Positions 51,374 through 61,964 of a DNA stretch of 64,000 nt are shown piece after piece. Every line of letters starts with the position of its first letter. Position 1 is the stretch's first letter. The stretch comes from Blastococcus haudaquaticus (GTDB lineage Bacteria; Actinomycetota; Actinomycetes; Mycobacteriales; Geodermatophilaceae), in NCBI RefSeq assembly GCF_900230285.1, contig NZ_OCNK01000001.1:434001-498000 (forward strand), given 5' to 3'. Below the pieces are notes generated by a model, which was not told where the DNA came from, searched no databases, and was given only the letters and a program-made list of their open reading frames with translations. The position numbers were made by a program, and so were the translations under genes.

Positions 51374-52327
51374 TCAGAGGTCGGCTACGTCAGCCTGCTT
51401 GGCGCGGACGGCCTCGGCGGCTTCCCGCAGCCCGGCGAGCTCGCTCTCGGACAGGTCGCCCTCGACGACCTTCCGGACACCCTCACGCCCGATCTCGGCC
51501 TCGACGCCCAGGTAGACGCCGTTGATGCCGTACTCGCCGTCGACCCAGGCGCACACCGGCATGACGGCACCGGAGTCCTCGATCACGGCCCGCGCCATGC
51601 GGGCGGCCGCGGCGGACGGCGCGTAGTAGGCGGACCCCGTCTTCAGCAGCGCCACGACCTCGGCGCCGCCGTTGCGGGTGCGGTCGACGAGGTGCTCGAT
51701 GCGGTCGGCCGCCAGGACGTCCGACAGCGGCTTGCCGTCGACGGTGCAGCGGGAGGGCACCGGCACCATGGTGTCGCCGTGCGACCCGAGGGTCAGCGTC
51801 TTCACCGACGACACCGGGACGCCGAGCTCCTCGGCCACGTTGTTGCTGAAGCGCGCGGTGTCGAGCATGCCGGCCTGCCCCATGACCCGGTTCTTCGGGA
51901 ACCGGGTGGCCAGCTGGGCCAGCGCCGTCATCTCGTCCAGCGGGTTGGAGACCACGATGATGACGGCGTCCGGGGAGGCAGCGGCGACGTTCTCCGCGAC
52001 CTGCCGCACGATCTTCGCGTTGGTCTCGATGAGGTCCATCCGGCTCATGCCGGGCTTGCGCGGGAGGCCCGCGGTGATGACGACGACGTCCGAGTTCTCG
52101 GTGCCCTCGTAGGAACCCCCGCCGACGCCGACGACCTTCGTCTCGAAGCCCTCGATGGGACGCGACTGGTTCATGTCCAGTGCGATGCCTTCGGGCTTGC
52201 CCTCGACGATGTCGGTGAGCACGACGGTCTCGAAGATGTCGTACTCGGCGAGCCGGAGTGCAGTGGTCGAGCCGTAGAAACCGGCACCGACGACGGTGAC
52301 CTTGCCCTTCCGCGACTTCTCTGCCAT
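51374..52327 (-). CDS. mdh: Malate dehydrogenase (LDH-like type)
   Basis: Product of 317 residues. NAD site GAGFYGS at 14-20, specificity loop [11 protein letters not shown] with Arg90 that selects malate over lactate and Arg96, SNPLDEMT near 127, and catalytic His183 in GSHGDTMVP. The LDH-like (MDH type 3) form is common in Actinobacteria. It oxidises malate to oxaloacetate with NAD+. ATG 52327 has TAGGTT seven bases upstream and no ribosome site, so it is probably leaderless. Confidence 0.96.
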   Translation of the reverse strand: MAEKSRKGKVTVVGAGFYGSTTALRLAEYDIFETVVLTDIVEGKPEGIALDMNQSRPIEGFETKVVGVGGGSYEGTENSDVVVITAGLPRKPGMSRMDLIETNAKIVRQVAENVAAASPDAVIIVVSNPLDEMTALAQLATRFPKNRVMGQAGMLDTARFSNNVAEELGVPVSSVKTLTLGSHGDTMVPVPSRCTVDGKPLSDVLAADRIEHLVDRTRNGGAEVVALLKTGSAYYAPSAAAARMARAVIEDSGAVMPVCAWVDGEYGINGVYLGVEAEIGREGVRKVVEGDLSESELAGLREAAEAVRAKQADVADL

Positions 52328-52334
52328 GGCCAGG

Positions 52335-52340
52335 AACCTA
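52335..52340 (-). promoter_or_regulatory. Probable -10 box of mdh
   Basis: TAGGTT on the minus strand, seven bases before the ATG of mdh. No clear -35 box is seen. Confidence 0.5.
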
Positions 52341-52378
52341 TCGCTGAGTCGGCCGCAGCGCCCGCGCGGGTCGAAAGC

Positions 52379-52684
52379 TCACGGTTGCGGCAGCGGGATC
52401 ATCAGGACCAGGACGGTGAGCGCGATGCCCGCGCCCGCCAGGAGCACCACGTCGACGAGCCGGCTCCGGACGGCGAGGAACCCCACCCGCCGGACCGGCA
52501 GCAGCAGCCGGAGCACCGCCGAGGCGACGAGGACCAGCCCGATCATCACCAGGCCCTGGCGCCAGTGGCCGATGGTCACGACCAGCAGGCCGACCGCCAC
52601 CGTCACGAGCACCACCAGCAGCGGGAGCTGGCGGATCAGGCCGGCCAGGAAGGGCCGGCGGACGTAGAGGGGTGGGCGCGTCAT
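52379..52684 (-). CDS. DUF3017 family small membrane protein
   Basis: Product of 101 residues with three hydrophobic helices (about 15-36, 41-60 and 77-97) and basic RRVGFLAVRSR between helices two and three. Proteins of this family are regularly encoded directly behind folD in Actinobacteria, and no function is known. ATG 52684 lies 2 bases after the folD stop. It ends 51 bases before mdh begins. Confidence 0.85.
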   Translation of the reverse strand: MTRPPLYVRRPFLAGLIRQLPLLVVLVTVAVGLLVVTIGHWRQGLVMIGLVLVASAVLRLLLPVRRVGFLAVRSRLVDVVLLAGAGIALTVLVLMIPLPQP

Positions 52685-52686
52685 GC

Positions 52687-53556
52687 TCAGGCCGTGAGCG
52701 CCTCGAGCGCCGCGGCCTGCTCGGCGGCGAGGACGACGTTCTGCAGCAGCATCGCCCGGGTCATGGGACCGACGCCCCCGGGGTTCGGGGCGACGTGCCC
52801 GGCCACGTCCACCACGTCCAGGGCGACGTCGCCGGCGATCTTCCCGTCGACCCGGCTCACCCCGACGTCGAGGACGGCGGCGCCCGGCTTGACCATGTCG
52901 GCGGTGATCAGACCCGGGACGCCGGCCGCGGCGACGACGACGTCGGCGGAGCGCACGTGGGCGGCGAGGTCGCGGGTGCCGGTGTGGCACAGCGTCACGG
53001 TGGCGTTCTCCGTGCGGCGGGTGAGCAGCAGCCCCAGCGGGCGGCCCACGGTGATCCCGCGGCCGATGACGACGACCTCCGCCCCCGCGACCGGCACGTC
53101 GTACCGGCGCAGCAGCTCGACGATGCCGACGGGCGTGCACGGCAGCGGGCCGGGGACGTTGAGGACCAGCCGTCCCAGGTTGACCGGGTGCAGGCCGTCG
53201 GCGTCCTTGGCCGGGTCCATCGCCTCGAGGACCGTGCTCTCCTCGATCCCCTTCGGCAGCGGCAGCTGGACGATGTAGCCGGTGCACCCCGGGTCGGCGT
53301 TCAGCTCCTCCACCACGGCCAGGACGTCGGCCTCGGTGGCGGTCGCCGGCAGCTCGCGCTGGATGCTGGCGATGCCGACCTGCGCACAGTCGGAGTGCTT
53401 GGCGTTGACGTACCAGCGGCTGCCCGGGTCGTCGCCCACCAGCAGGGTGCCCAGACCGGGGCGGTGACCGGCCGCGGTGAGCGCGGCCACCCGCTCCGTG
53501 AGCTCGCCGCGGATCGCCGCCGCCGTCGCCTTGCCGTCCAGGATCGTCGCGGGCAC
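52687..53556 (-). CDS. folD: Bifunctional methylenetetrahydrofolate dehydrogenase/cyclohydrolase
   Basis: Product of 289 residues. It makes 10-formyltetrahydrofolate, which PurN and PurH nearby consume. [14 protein letters not shown] near residue 52 holds the active-site Tyr and Lys, [11 protein letters not shown] near 96, DADGLHPVN near 122, [16 protein letters not shown] near 165 for NADP, and the final [18 protein letters not shown] 53556 gives the family length; the open frame extends 26 codons further without conserved sequence. Confidence 0.96.
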   Translation of the reverse strand: MPATILDGKATAAAIRGELTERVAALTAAGHRPGLGTLLVGDDPGSRWYVNAKHSDCAQVGIASIQRELPATATEADVLAVVEELNADPGCTGYIVQLPLPKGIEESTVLEAMDPAKDADGLHPVNLGRLVLNVPGPLPCTPVGIVELLRRYDVPVAGAEVVVIGRGITVGRPLGLLLTRRTENATVTLCHTGTRDLAAHVRSADVVVAAAGVPGLITADMVKPGAAVLDVGVSRVDGKIAGDVALDVVDVAGHVAPNPGGVGPMTRAMLLQNVVLAAEQAAALEALTA

Positions 53557-53654
53557 GTCGGACAGTCTGCCCGAAGCCCCCACGGAGGACTGCGCCGTCC
53601 TACGCTCCGGGCAGCCGGCGCCCACCGCGCCCACCGACCGCAGGAGGTTCGCAG

Positions 53655-54197
53655 ATGACCGACGGACCGGGCACTCCCCCGACCGGCGCCACCGCCTACC
53701 CGCCGCAGGACACGGGCGGGTACACGGGCGGGAACACGACGCCGGACTACTCCGATCGGCCGGTCGCCCGCCGGGGCCCCGAGAGCCTCGGCGGTCTGCT
53801 GCTCATCCTGGCCGGGATCGTGGCCGCCGTCAGCCTCCTCCTGGACTGGCTGGCGGACGAGGACGACTCCGGGTGGGCGCTGGTTCGGGAGGGCTTCGAC
53901 GACCTCGGCAGCATCTTCGACAACGGGATGTGGCAGCCGCTCGCCGTGGTCCTCGGCGGCGGCGTGCTGTTCGTGCTGGGCATCCTGATGTGGCTGCCGA
54001 TGCGCAGCCACCGCTTCCTCGGCCTTCTCGCGCTGCTGGTCAGCGGCGCGGTGACGGCCGGCGTCCTGGTGCCGCTGATCGACGCCGACTGGGACCTGGG
54101 CGTCTTCGGCCCCGGGTTCTACTGCGCGATCGCCGTCGCCGTCCTCGGCCTGCTCGGCAGCCTCAAGGCGCTGCTCACCGGCAAGAAGTACCGATGA
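53655..54197 (+). CDS. Small membrane protein of unknown function
   Basis: Product of 180 residues with a Pro/Gly/Thr-rich cytoplasmic start of about 40 residues and four membrane helices. An acidic outer loop ([11 protein letters not shown]) follows the first helix. AGGAGGTTCGCAG before the ATG is a strong ribosome site, and TACGCT upstream is a possible -10 box. It is divergent from folD. Not recognised as a named family. Confidence 0.8.
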   Translation: MTDGPGTPPTGATAYPPQDTGGYTGGNTTPDYSDRPVARRGPESLGGLLLILAGIVAAVSLLLDWLADEDDSGWALVREGFDDLGSIFDNGMWQPLAVVLGGGVLFVLGILMWLPMRSHRFLGLLALLVSGAVTAGVLVPLIDADWDLGVFGPGFYCAIAVAVLGLLGSLKALLTGKKYR

Positions 54198-54271
54198 CAC
54201 CGTCGTCCTCCGGACGACACCGCCACGACACCGCCGCCAGGTGCCGTCCCCCTGCTTCGCTGAGCCGCTGA

Positions 54272-54311
54272 GTCACGCCTGCGCGGACCCTCCGGGCCCG
54301 CTCGGCGTGAC
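54272..54311. terminator. Hairpin between convergent genes
   Basis: GTCACGCC and GGCGTGAC form the outer stem; GCGG-CCC and GGG-CCGC the inner stem. Lies between the small membrane protein gene and the pentapeptide gene, and probably serves both. A second small hairpin, GTCGTCC-TCC-GGACGAC, is at 54202-54218. Confidence 0.7.
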
Positions 54312-54328
54312 CGTGCCGAAGCGGGACT

Positions 54329-54973
54329 TCAGTCAGCGACCGAGGCGCCGTGGGCGCGGGCGAACAGCACCGCCTGGGTCAGGTCGATCCGCACCCCGGT
54401 CAGCTCGAACGACCGCCAGTTCACCTCGTCCATGGACGCGCCGCGCAGGTCGGCCCCGCGCAGCTTGGTGCCCTGGAGCCGGACCCGGTCCAGGTCGGCG
54501 CCGCTGAGATCGGTGCCGCGCAGATCGGCGTCGGTGAAGTCCGTCTCCCGGAACCGCTGCCGGGAGAGGTCCAGCGAGGAGAGGTCGGCGCCGCGCAGTG
54601 CGGCGTAGCTCCAGTCGCACTCGGTCGCGGTCATCGGCCGCAGCTGCGCGGCCGGGAACTGCGAGCCGGTGAGCTTGCAGCCGTCCCAGGTGACGTCGAT
54701 CAGCTTGGCCCGGTCGAACCGGCAGGAGAGGAAGGCCGAGCCCAGGTGCCGGGACCCGCCCATGCGCACCCCGGTGAGGACGCACTGGTCGAACACGCAG
54801 CGCCGGGTGACCAGCTCCTCCAGCCCGGCGTCGTCGAAGCGGCAGCGGGTGAAGGTGACGCCGTCAAGCTCCGCGCCCCACCAGTCGACGCGGGCGAAGT
54901 CCTCCCCCTCGACCTCGGCGCCCGCCTCGGGCGGCCCGACGTGCGGGCGCGAGCTGAAGCTCGTCCGCCCCAT
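54329..54973 (-). CDS. Pentapeptide repeat protein
   Basis: Product of 214 residues made mostly of A(D/N)LXX-type five-residue repeats, for example FTDADLRGTDLSGADLDRV and KLRGADLRGASM after residue 125, which fold into a right-handed quadrilateral beta helix. Such proteins can mimic DNA and bind gyrase, but most have no known role. ATG 54973 shares one base with the purH stop (TGATG), so it is co-translated with purH. Confidence 0.9.
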   Translation of the reverse strand: MGRTSFSSRPHVGPPEAGAEVEGEDFARVDWWGAELDGVTFTRCRFDDAGLEELVTRRCVFDQCVLTGVRMGGSRHLGSAFLSCRFDRAKLIDVTWDGCKLTGSQFPAAQLRPMTATECDWSYAALRGADLSSLDLSRQRFRETDFTDADLRGTDLSGADLDRVRLQGTKLRGADLRGASMDEVNWRSFELTGVRIDLTQAVLFARAHGASVAD

Positions 54974-56523
54974 CAGTGGGCGAAGTGGCGGGTGCCGGTC
55001 AGGTACAGCGGGATGCCGGCCGCGGCGGCCGCCGCGACGACCTCCTCGTCGCGCACCGAGCCGCCCGGCTGCACGACCGCGCGCACCCCGCCGTCGAGCA
55101 GGACCTGCAGACCGTCGGCGAACGGGAAGAAGGCGTCGGACGCCGCCACCGATCCGATGGACCGCTCCCCCGCCCGGGAGACGGCGAGACGGGCGGCGTC
55201 GACGCGGTTGACCTGCCCCATGCCGACGCCGACGGTGGCCCGGTCGTGGGCGAGCAGGATCGCGTTGCTCTTCACCGCGCGCACCGAGCGCCAGGCGAAC
55301 ACGAGGTCGTCCAGGCCGGCGGCGTCCAGCGGCTCCCCCGTCGCGAGGGTCCAGGTGGTCGGGTCGTCCCCGGGGGCGTCGAGGCGGTCCTTGACCTGCA
55401 GCAGCAGCCCGCCGCCGATCGGCCGCATCTCCGCGCCCGGCCCCGGCAGGTGCGGGAGCCGCAGCAGCCGGATGTTCTTCTTCGCGGTCAGCACGCGCAC
55501 GGCGTCGTCGGTGAAGGACGGCGCGACGACGACCTCGGTGAACACCTCGGCCACCTGCTCGGCCATGGTCAGGTCGATCTCCCGGTTCGCCGCGATCACG
55601 CCACCGAAGGCGGAGACGGGGTCGCAGGCATGGGCCTTGCGGTGCGCCGACGCGATGTCGGTGCCGACCGCGATGCCGCAGGGGTTGGCGTGCTTGATGA
55701 TCGCGACGCAGGGGTCGTCGTGGTCGTGCGCGGCCCGCCAGGCGGCGTCGGTGTCGATGTAGTTGTTGTAGGACATCGCCTTGCCGTGCAGCTGATCGGC
55801 GTGCGCCAGGCCGGGCTGCCAGCTGCGGTAGAGCGCGGCGCCCTGGTGCGGGTTCTCGCCGTAGCGCAGGACGTCGGCGCGTTCCCAGCTGGCCCCGATC
55901 CAGGACGGGAAGCCGCTCTCGTCGTCCGGTGCGAGGACGGTGCCCATCCAGGAGGCGACGGCGATGTCGTAGGAGGCCGTGTGCCGGAACGCGCCGGCAG
56001 CGAGCGACTGCCGCTCGGCCAGCGTGAAGCCACCGGCGGAGACCGCCGCGAGGACGTCGCCGTAGCGGGCGGGGTCGACGACGACGGCCACCGACGGGTG
56101 GTTCTTCGCCGCCGCCCGGACCATCGCGGGGCCGCCGATGTCGATCTGCTCCACGCACTCGTCGGGGCTGGCGCCCGAGGCGACCGTCTCGGTGAACGGG
56201 TAGAGGTTCACCACGACCAGGTCGAAGGCGGCGATGCCCAGCTCGTCGAGCTGGGCGACGTGATCGGCCTTGCGCCGGTCGGCCAGGATCCCGGCGTGGA
56301 CGGCGGGGTGCAGCGTCTTCACCCGGCCGTCGAGGCACTCCGGGAAGCCGGTGACCTGCTCGACGGGGGTCACGGGAATGCCGGCGTCGGCGATGCGCCG
56401 GGCGGTGGCGCCGGTGCTCACCAGCTCCACCCCCGCGGCGGCGAGCCCGGCGGCCAGTTCCTCCACGCCCGTCTTGTCGTAGACGCCCAGCAGGGCGCGG
56501 CGGATGGGGGTGCGGTCGCTCAT
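54973..56523 (-). CDS. purH: Bifunctional AICAR formyltransferase/IMP cyclohydrolase
   Basis: Product of 516 residues performing the last two steps of IMP synthesis. The N-terminal cyclohydrolase (MGS-like) domain starts [16 protein letters not shown] and contains [16 protein letters not shown] and [15 protein letters not shown]. The C-terminal formyltransferase has [13 protein letters not shown] near residue 280 with the catalytic Lys-His pair, [14 protein letters not shown] and the end [22 protein letters not shown]. It overlaps purN by ATGA and uses the folate product of FolD. Confidence 0.97.
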   Translation of the reverse strand: MSDRTPIRRALLGVYDKTGVEELAAGLAAAGVELVSTGATARRIADAGIPVTPVEQVTGFPECLDGRVKTLHPAVHAGILADRRKADHVAQLDELGIAAFDLVVVNLYPFTETVASGASPDECVEQIDIGGPAMVRAAAKNHPSVAVVVDPARYGDVLAAVSAGGFTLAERQSLAAGAFRHTASYDIAVASWMGTVLAPDDESGFPSWIGASWERADVLRYGENPHQGAALYRSWQPGLAHADQLHGKAMSYNNYIDTDAAWRAAHDHDDPCVAIIKHANPCGIAVGTDIASAHRKAHACDPVSAFGGVIAANREIDLTMAEQVAEVFTEVVVAPSFTDDAVRVLTAKKNIRLLRLPHLPGPGAEMRPIGGGLLLQVKDRLDAPGDDPTTWTLATGEPLDAAGLDDLVFAWRSVRAVKSNAILLAHDRATVGVGMGQVNRVDAARLAVSRAGERSIGSVAASDAFFPFADGLQVLLDGGVRAVVQPGGSVRDEEVVAAAAAAGIPLYLTGTRHFAH

Positions 56524-57146
56524 CGGTCGCTCTTCCTCGTTCGTTGCTCTGACGTCCGTCCGGCGGTGACCAGTGCGGCCACCGTGTCCACCAGGAGCTC
56601 GCGCTCCGCTTCCTTGATCCGCTCGTGCAGCTCCGCCTCGTCGTCGTCCGGGTGGACGGCGACCTCGCGCTGGGCGAGCACCGGGCCGGTGTCCAGACCG
56701 GCGTCGACGAGGTGCACCGTCGCGCCCGTGACGGCGACGCCCGCGGCGAGGGCGTCCCGCACGGCATGCGCGCCGGGGAAGGCCGGGAGGAGCGCCGGGT
56801 GGGTGTTGATCAGCCGCCCGCCGAACGCGTCCAGGACCGCCGGGCCGACGAGCTTCATGAAGCCGGCGGACACCACGAGGTCAGGCGCGTGCCCGGCGAG
56901 CTCCGCGGCGAGGGCCCGGTCCCAGGCCGGCCGGTCGGCGTGCTCGCCGAGCCCGCAGGTGAAGGTGGGGATGCCCCGCCGTCGGGCGTGCTCCAGCCCG
57001 TGGGCTGCCCGGTCGCTGCCGACGACCACCACCTCGGCCGGGAAGGCCGGGTCGTCGGTCGCCTCGAGCAGCGCCGCGCACAGCGATCCGGTGCCCGACA
57101 GCAGCACGGCGACGCGGGCCCGCGGGGCGGGCGCGGGTCCGGGCAC
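56520..57146 (-). CDS. purN: Phosphoribosylglycinamide formyltransferase
   Basis: Product of about 208 residues using 10-formyltetrahydrofolate to formylate GAR in purine synthesis. [18 protein letters not shown] at the start, the active-site Asn-His region [21 protein letters not shown] near 115 and Asp in [15 protein letters not shown] near 145. GTG 57146 is preferred to GTG 57152 because TAGGGT lies exactly seven bases before it. It is followed by purH in an ATGA overlap; the 5' neighbour is perM. Confidence 0.95.
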   Translation of the reverse strand: MPGPAPAPRARVAVLLSGTGSLCAALLEATDDPAFPAEVVVVGSDRAAHGLEHARRRGIPTFTCGLGEHADRPAWDRALAAELAGHAPDLVVSAGFMKLVGPAVLDAFGGRLINTHPALLPAFPGAHAVRDALAAGVAVTGATVHLVDAGLDTGPVLAQREVAVHPDDDEAELHERIKEAERELLVDTVAALVTAGRTSEQRTRKSDR

Positions 57147-57153
57147 GCGCACG

Positions 57154-57159
57154 ACCCTA
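57154..57159 (-). promoter_or_regulatory. Probable -10 box of purN-purH
   Basis: TAGGGT on the minus strand, seven bases before GTG 57146. It lies in the 43-base gap between perM and purN. Confidence 0.5.
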
Positions 57160-57189
57160 TAAGGACCCGCCGCGCTCGAGGGGCCCGCG

Positions 57190-58365
57190 TCAGCCCAGTG
57201 CCCGCCAGCGGCTGACGGCCGCCGCGACGGCGGCGGCGATCCCGCTCTGCGCCGCGATGGCGATGGCCGTGGCGATCGGGGGCGCCCCCACCTCCGCCAG
57301 CGCGCCGTCGCCGAGGGAGCCGCCGGCCACCCAGACCAGCAGACCACCGGCGAGGCCCAGCAGCACCCCGGTGAGGATGCCGTTCAGCCCGGCGACGACC
57401 GAGCCGCCGTCGTGGTCGCGCATCCACCGGCCCACCGTCGTCCCCGCGACCAGCCCGGCGAGCACCGGGATGAGCTGGGAGACGAAGGCGACGAGCGGCA
57501 CCGCCTGGGTGTCGGGCAGCGCGGCCAGCAGCGGCAGAGCCGGGACCGCGTCGAGGGTCACGCCGTGCACGGACACCGACGTCCCGGACCCGACGTGGAA
57601 ACCGGGCCCCGCCGCGAGACCCAGCACCGCGGCGGCGGCGTTCGGCATCAGCAGGACCGCGAGGCCCGCGAGCCCGACCGCTCCGGCGCCGGCGCCACCC
57701 AGCGAGCGCGACAGGGCGGCGTAGCCGGAGGCGTCCGAGACGAGTGCGACCGCCACCACGAGGGTGCAGAGCGCCACGGCCGTGAGCAGCCCGGCGTACA
57801 CGCCCCGCGCGACCGCCGGAGCCGTCCCGCGGTCCAGCACCTCGGCTACCAGGCCGGACTCCCGCGCGAGCCCCCATCCGGTGGCGGTCACCGCCACCAC
57901 GGTGGCGCCGACGACGGTCCGGAGCAGGCCGACCCGCGCCTCGGGGGCGTCGGACGCCAGGGCCAGGCCGACCGTCAGGAGCAGGTGGACACCGGTGACG
58001 GCGGCCACCGTCCGCGCGAGGTCCGCCCCGCCGATCGGGGCGCGGAGCCGGGCGATTCCCCGACCGGCCTGCGCGAACCCCCAGGCGAGGCCCAGGGTCA
58101 GCAGGAGCGGGGCCAGGACCAACGGTCCGGACGGGAGCCGCAGCTCACCGCCCTGCGCCAGCAGCCACAGCCGCGCGGCCAGGACGGCGGAGGCGCCGAC
58201 GGACCGGCCGCCGTCCGGGTCCAGCGTCTCGACGACGACGAGCGCCAGGCCGAGGCCGATCAGAGCGGCCGCGCTGACCGCCAGGGAGGCCGCCGCAGCG
58301 AGCCCGAGCAGGGACAGCCGACCCGTTCGACTCCCCTGGGGCAGACGGGAGAGCACGGCGACCAC
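57190..58365 (-). CDS. perM: PerM-like membrane protein (DUF6350)
   Basis: Product of 391 residues with about nine or ten membrane helices rich in Ala, Gly and Leu. In mycobacteria the gene at this place, before purN, is perM, a divisome-stabilising membrane protein; position and layout match, but sequence similarity could not be measured here. GTG 58365 follows GACAGT by six bases, so a leaderless start is likely. It ends 43 bases before purN. Confidence 0.8.
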   Translation of the reverse strand: MVAVLSRLPQGSRTGRLSLLGLAAAASLAVSAAALIGLGLALVVVETLDPDGGRSVGASAVLAARLWLLAQGGELRLPSGPLVLAPLLLTLGLAWGFAQAGRGIARLRAPIGGADLARTVAAVTGVHLLLTVGLALASDAPEARVGLLRTVVGATVVAVTATGWGLARESGLVAEVLDRGTAPAVARGVYAGLLTAVALCTLVVAVALVSDASGYAALSRSLGGAGAGAVGLAGLAVLLMPNAAAAVLGLAAGPGFHVGSGTSVSVHGVTLDAVPALPLLAALPDTQAVPLVAFVSQLIPVLAGLVAGTTVGRWMRDHDGGSVVAGLNGILTGVLLGLAGGLLVWVAGGSLGDGALAEVGAPPIATAIAIAAQSGIAAAVAAAVSRWRALG

Positions 58366-58449
58366 GTCCCCACTGTCCCAAGCCGAGGCGACCGGCGCGG
58401 TCGCACGCGCCGGGGCCTCCTCCGATATCCCGCGGCTCCGGCGCCCGCG

Positions 58450-59520
58450 TCAGGCGCCGGGCCGCTCGCCGGAACCGGGAGTGCCCGTGCCCTCACCCGA
58501 TGCGGTCGAGCCACCTGACGGGGACGGCGGGGTGGAGCCGCCGTGCGGCGGAGGCTGTGGCGATGGCTGCTGCGGAGGCGGCGGCGGCGAGTACTGCTGC
58601 TGGGGCGGCTGCGCGTACGGCTGCCCCGGCTGCCCGTGACCCTGCCCGTAGGGCTGCTGCTGGCCGGGCTGCCGAGCGGGCTGGTGGCCCGGCTGGTGAC
58701 CGGACTGGCCGAAGTCCGGAGCCGGCTGGTTAGCCCACTGCGCGGCGTTGGTCACCCCTGCGGGCAGCTTGGACCGGTTCCGGATCTCGGGGACCACGGA
58801 GAGCCCGGCGACCGCGAGGATGGCGGTCGCGGTCAGGAATCCGAGCAGCGGAGCGACCGAGAAGCCGCTCTCCATGCTGTCGAGCCACGCGAACAGCGTC
58901 AGGAGCCAGCCCAGCGCGGCGATCCCGACGGTGATCCACGAGCGTGGGAAGCCCAGTTTCAGTTCGACGAAGGCCGGGAGCACCGCCCACGCCGTGGCCA
59001 GCAGGAAGAGCACGAAGGCTGCCGTGACGCCGTCGAGGTCCCAGCCGCGCAGGGTGAAGCCGAAGAACTCGTCACCGAAGGTCACCCAGGTGAAGAAGGC
59101 GAGGACGAAGAAGACCACCGTCGCGCCGGCGATGACGTAGTCGGCGATCGTGAGCCGCTTCAGGTCGAAGCTGAAGCTCGGGCCGGCGGTCCCGGCTGGG
59201 CGACCGTAGGGCGGGTAGCCCTGCGACGGCCCGTACCCGGGCGGAGGGCCGTACCCGGGCGGCGGCCCGTAGCCCGCCGGTGGCCCGTAGCCGGGCGGAG
59301 CCTGCTGGCCGTACCCGGGAGGGGGCTGCTGGCCGTACCCGGGCGGGGGCTGCTGCCCGTACCCGGGCGGCGGGCCGTAGTTCGGTGGCGGCGCCTGGCC
59401 GTGGCCGGGCGGAGGGGCCTGCGGAGGCTGGCCGAACCCGGGCGGAGGGGCCTGCGGGGGCTGGTGCCCGTGCTCCGGCTGGCCGCCGCTGGGCGGCTGG
59501 GGAGGCTGGCTGGCGGTCAT
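58450..59520 (-). CDS. Proline-rich membrane protein (DUF5336/34 kDa antigen-like)
   Basis: Product of 356 residues. Residues 1-110 are repeats of PPPGYGQQ and related units, four membrane helices lie at about 125-265, and residues 285-356 are again Gln/Pro/Gly-rich. Position between sucD and perM and the layout match the mycobacterial Rv0954 protein, which is associated with the cell division complex. GAGGAG is about 8 bases before ATG 59520. The 5' coding DNA is itself a chain of imperfect repeats, prone to length change. Confidence 0.8.
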   Translation of the reverse strand: MTASQPPQPPSGGQPEHGHQPPQAPPPGFGQPPQAPPPGHGQAPPPNYGPPPGYGQQPPPGYGQQPPPGYGQQAPPGYGPPAGYGPPPGYGPPPGYGPSQGYPPYGRPAGTAGPSFSFDLKRLTIADYVIAGATVVFFVLAFFTWVTFGDEFFGFTLRGWDLDGVTAAFVLFLLATAWAVLPAFVELKLGFPRSWITVGIAALGWLLTLFAWLDSMESGFSVAPLLGFLTATAILAVAGLSVVPEIRNRSKLPAGVTNAAQWANQPAPDFGQSGHQPGHQPARQPGQQQPYGQGHGQPGQPYAQPPQQQYSPPPPPQQPSPQPPPHGGSTPPSPSGGSTASGEGTGTPGSGERPGA

Positions 59521-59640
59521 CGCAGGGCTCCTCGCAGAGCGTCGGGGTGCGAGGCGCATCGTGTCCGCCCGACGAGGGGCGGGCAACGAGGCTCGCGTGT
59601 CGTCGTCCGAACGTGATCTTCGCAGGCGCCCGGAGACACC

Positions 59641-59677
59641 GCTGCCCGGTGTCCCCCGTGGGGGAACACCGGGCAGC
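59641..59677 (-). terminator. Terminator of sucC-sucD
   Basis: GCTGCCCGGTGT and ACACCGGGCAGC pair exactly and continue into CCCCC/GGGGG with a single bulged base. It lies about 50 bases behind the sucD stop on the minus strand. Confidence 0.85.
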
Positions 59678-59726
59678 AGGGTGACGTGCTGGAACGGCCG
59701 CCCTTCAGGGGCCCTCCGGTCCTCTT

Positions 59727-60605
59727 TCAGGCGCTGACGATCTCCCGCATGAGGCGAGCCGTCTCCGACGGCGTCTTGCCCACGCGCACACCGGCGGCCT
59801 CGAGGGCCTCCTGCTTGGCCTGGGCGGTGCCGGCCGAGCCCGAGACGATGGCGCCGGCGTGGCCCATCGTCTTTCCCTCGGGCGCGGTGAAGCCGGCGAC
59901 GTAGCCGACGACCGGCTTGGTGACGTTGGCCTTGACGAAGTCGGCGGCCCGCTCCTCGGCGTCGCCACCGATCTCACCGATCATGACGATGGCCTCGGTC
60001 TCCGGGTCGTCCTGGAAGGCCTGGAGGGCGTCGATGTGCGTCGTGCCGATGACCGGGTCGCCACCGATGCCGATCGCGGTGGAGAAACCGATGTCCCGGA
60101 GCTCGTACATCATCTGGTAGGTCAGGGTTCCCGACTTCGAGACCAGCCCGATCTTGCCCTGCTTGGTGATGTTGGCCGGGATGATGCCGGCGTTCGAGCG
60201 CCCGGGGCTGATCAGGCCCGGGCAGTTCGGCCCGATGATCCGGGTGGAGCTGCCCTGGGCGTGGGCCCAGAAGGAGGTCGAGTCGTGCACCGGGATGCCC
60301 TCGGTGATGACGACGGCGAGCCCGATCTGGGCGTCGACGGCCTCGATGACGGCGGCCTTGGCGAACGGCGGCGGCACGAAGATGACGCTGACGTCGGCGC
60401 CGGTCTCCTTCATCGCCTCGGCGACCCCGCCGAAGACCGGGACGCTCGTGCCGTCGAAGTCGACGCTGGTGCCGGCCTTGCGCGGGTTGACGCCACCGAC
60501 GATCGCGGTGCCGGAGGCGAGCATGCGCTGGGTGTGCTTGCTGCCCTCGGAGCCGGTCATGCCCTGGACGATGACCTTGCTGTTCTCGTTGAGGAAGATC
60601 GACAT
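59727..60605 (-). CDS. sucD: Succinyl-CoA synthetase alpha subunit
   Basis: Product of 292 residues. CoA-binding start [31 protein letters not shown] near 38, [12 protein letters not shown] near 123 and the phosphohistidine His249 in [11 protein letters not shown]. It transfers phosphate between NDP and succinate with formation of succinyl-CoA, next to the mutase product in metabolism. It starts 26 bases after sucC. Confidence 0.97.
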   Translation of the reverse strand: MSIFLNENSKVIVQGMTGSEGSKHTQRMLASGTAIVGGVNPRKAGTSVDFDGTSVPVFGGVAEAMKETGADVSVIFVPPPFAKAAVIEAVDAQIGLAVVITEGIPVHDSTSFWAHAQGSSTRIIGPNCPGLISPGRSNAGIIPANITKQGKIGLVSKSGTLTYQMMYELRDIGFSTAIGIGGDPVIGTTHIDALQAFQDDPETEAIVMIGEIGGDAEERAADFVKANVTKPVVGYVAGFTAPEGKTMGHAGAIVSGSAGTAQAKQEALEAAGVRVGKTPSETARLMREIVSA

Positions 60606-60631
60606 CTCTACAGGTCCTGTTCGCTAGGGCT

Positions 60632-61795
60632 TCAGGCGGCGGCGAGTTCGGCGGCCCGGCGCGCGGCGCCGTCCATCGTGTCGACCACGGTCACCAGGGG
60701 GTGGTTGGCCTCGGCGAGGATCCGCCGGCCCTCCTCGACGTTGTTGCCGTCGAGCCGGACGACCAGCGGCTTGGTCGCCTCGTCGCCCAGGATCCCGAGC
60801 GCGGAGACGATGCCGTTGGCGACGGCGTCGCAGGCGGTGATCCCGCCGAAGACGTTGACGAAGACGCTCTTCACGGCCGGGTCGGAGAGGATGATCTCCA
60901 GGCCGTTGGCCATGACCTCGGCCGAGGCGCCACCGCCGATGTCGAGGAAGTTCGCCGGCTTCACGCCGCCGAACTCCTCCCCGGCGTAGGCGACGACGTC
61001 CAGGGTGCTCATGACCAGGCCGGCACCGTTGCCGATGATCCCGACCTCGCCCTCGAGCTTGACGTAGTTGAGGTTCTTCTCCTTGGCCCGCGCCTCGAGC
61101 GGGTCGGCGGCGGCGGCGTCCTCGAGCGCGGCGTGCTCCGACTGCCGGAACTCGGCGTTCTCGTCCAGGGTCACCTTGGCGTCCAGCGCCAGCACGGTGC
61201 CGTCGGGCGCCTTGGCCAGCGGGTTGATCTCGACCAGGGTGGCGTCCTCCTGGGTGAAGACCTCCCACAGCTGGATCGCGATGGCGATCACCTGGTCGCG
61301 TACCTCGGCGGGGAAGTTGCCCGCGTCGACGATCTCGGCCGCCTTGGCCTCGTCCACGCCCTTCGATGCGTCGATCGGGATGCGGGCCAGCGCCTCGGGC
61401 CGCTCGACGGCGAGCTGCTCGATGTCCATGCCGCCCTCCTTCGAGGCCATGGCCAGGAAGGTGCGGTTGGACCGGTCGAGCAGGTAGGAGAAGTAGTACT
61501 CCTCGGCGATGTCGCTGGCCTGGGCCACCATCACCTTGTGGGTGATGTGCCCCTTGATGTCCAGCCCGAGGATGTCCTGGGCGCGCGCCTTCGCGTCCTC
61601 GGGGTTGTCGGCGAGCTTCACGCCGCCGGCCTTGCCGCGGCCGCCGACCTTCACCTGCGCCTTGACGACGACGGTCTGGCCGATCTCGCGCGCGATCGCC
61701 TCCGCCTCGTCCGGCGTCTCGGCGACGCCACCGGGGAGCACGGGCACGCCGTGCGAGGCCAACAGGTCACGGGCCTGGTACTCGAAGAGATCCAC
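60632..61795 (-). CDS. sucC: Succinyl-CoA synthetase beta subunit
   Basis: Product of 387 residues with ATP-grasp fold: start [36 protein letters not shown] near residue 45, [11 protein letters not shown] near 195, and C-terminal [14 protein letters not shown] and [20 protein letters not shown] 61795 is the family-length start; TACGGT lies 8 bases upstream, so a leader, if any, is very short. It starts the sucCD unit, divergent from the S15-type hydrolase. Confidence 0.97.
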   Translation of the reverse strand: MDLFEYQARDLLASHGVPVLPGGVAETPDEAEAIAREIGQTVVVKAQVKVGGRGKAGGVKLADNPEDAKARAQDILGLDIKGHITHKVMVAQASDIAEEYYFSYLLDRSNRTFLAMASKEGGMDIEQLAVERPEALARIPIDASKGVDEAKAAEIVDAGNFPAEVRDQVIAIAIQLWEVFTQEDATLVEINPLAKAPDGTVLALDAKVTLDENAEFRQSEHAALEDAAAADPLEARAKEKNLNYVKLEGEVGIIGNGAGLVMSTLDVVAYAGEEFGGVKPANFLDIGGGASAEVMANGLEIILSDPAVKSVFVNVFGGITACDAVANGIVSALGILGDEATKPLVVRLDGNNVEEGRRILAEANHPLVTVVDTMDGAARRAAELAAA

Positions 61796-61964
61796 GAACA
61801 GGCACCGTAGCCCGCCCGTAACCCGCCCGCCCCCTCGGGCGTTGTAGCGAGCGGGAAGGCGTGGGGGGCATCACACGATGCGTCACCCGATCGCAGCAGA
61901 TCCGGCTCCGGCGGGACGCCGGCCCGCCGCGCCGCCCCGATCACCCACCGCCGAGGAGCCGTCC

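Noticed and set aside
59210-59460. Direct repeats with GGCCGTACCCGGG-like units
   Set aside because: They are the coding DNA of the PPPGYGQQ repeats of the proline-rich membrane protein; spacing is irregular and spacers are not unique, so no CRISPR array.
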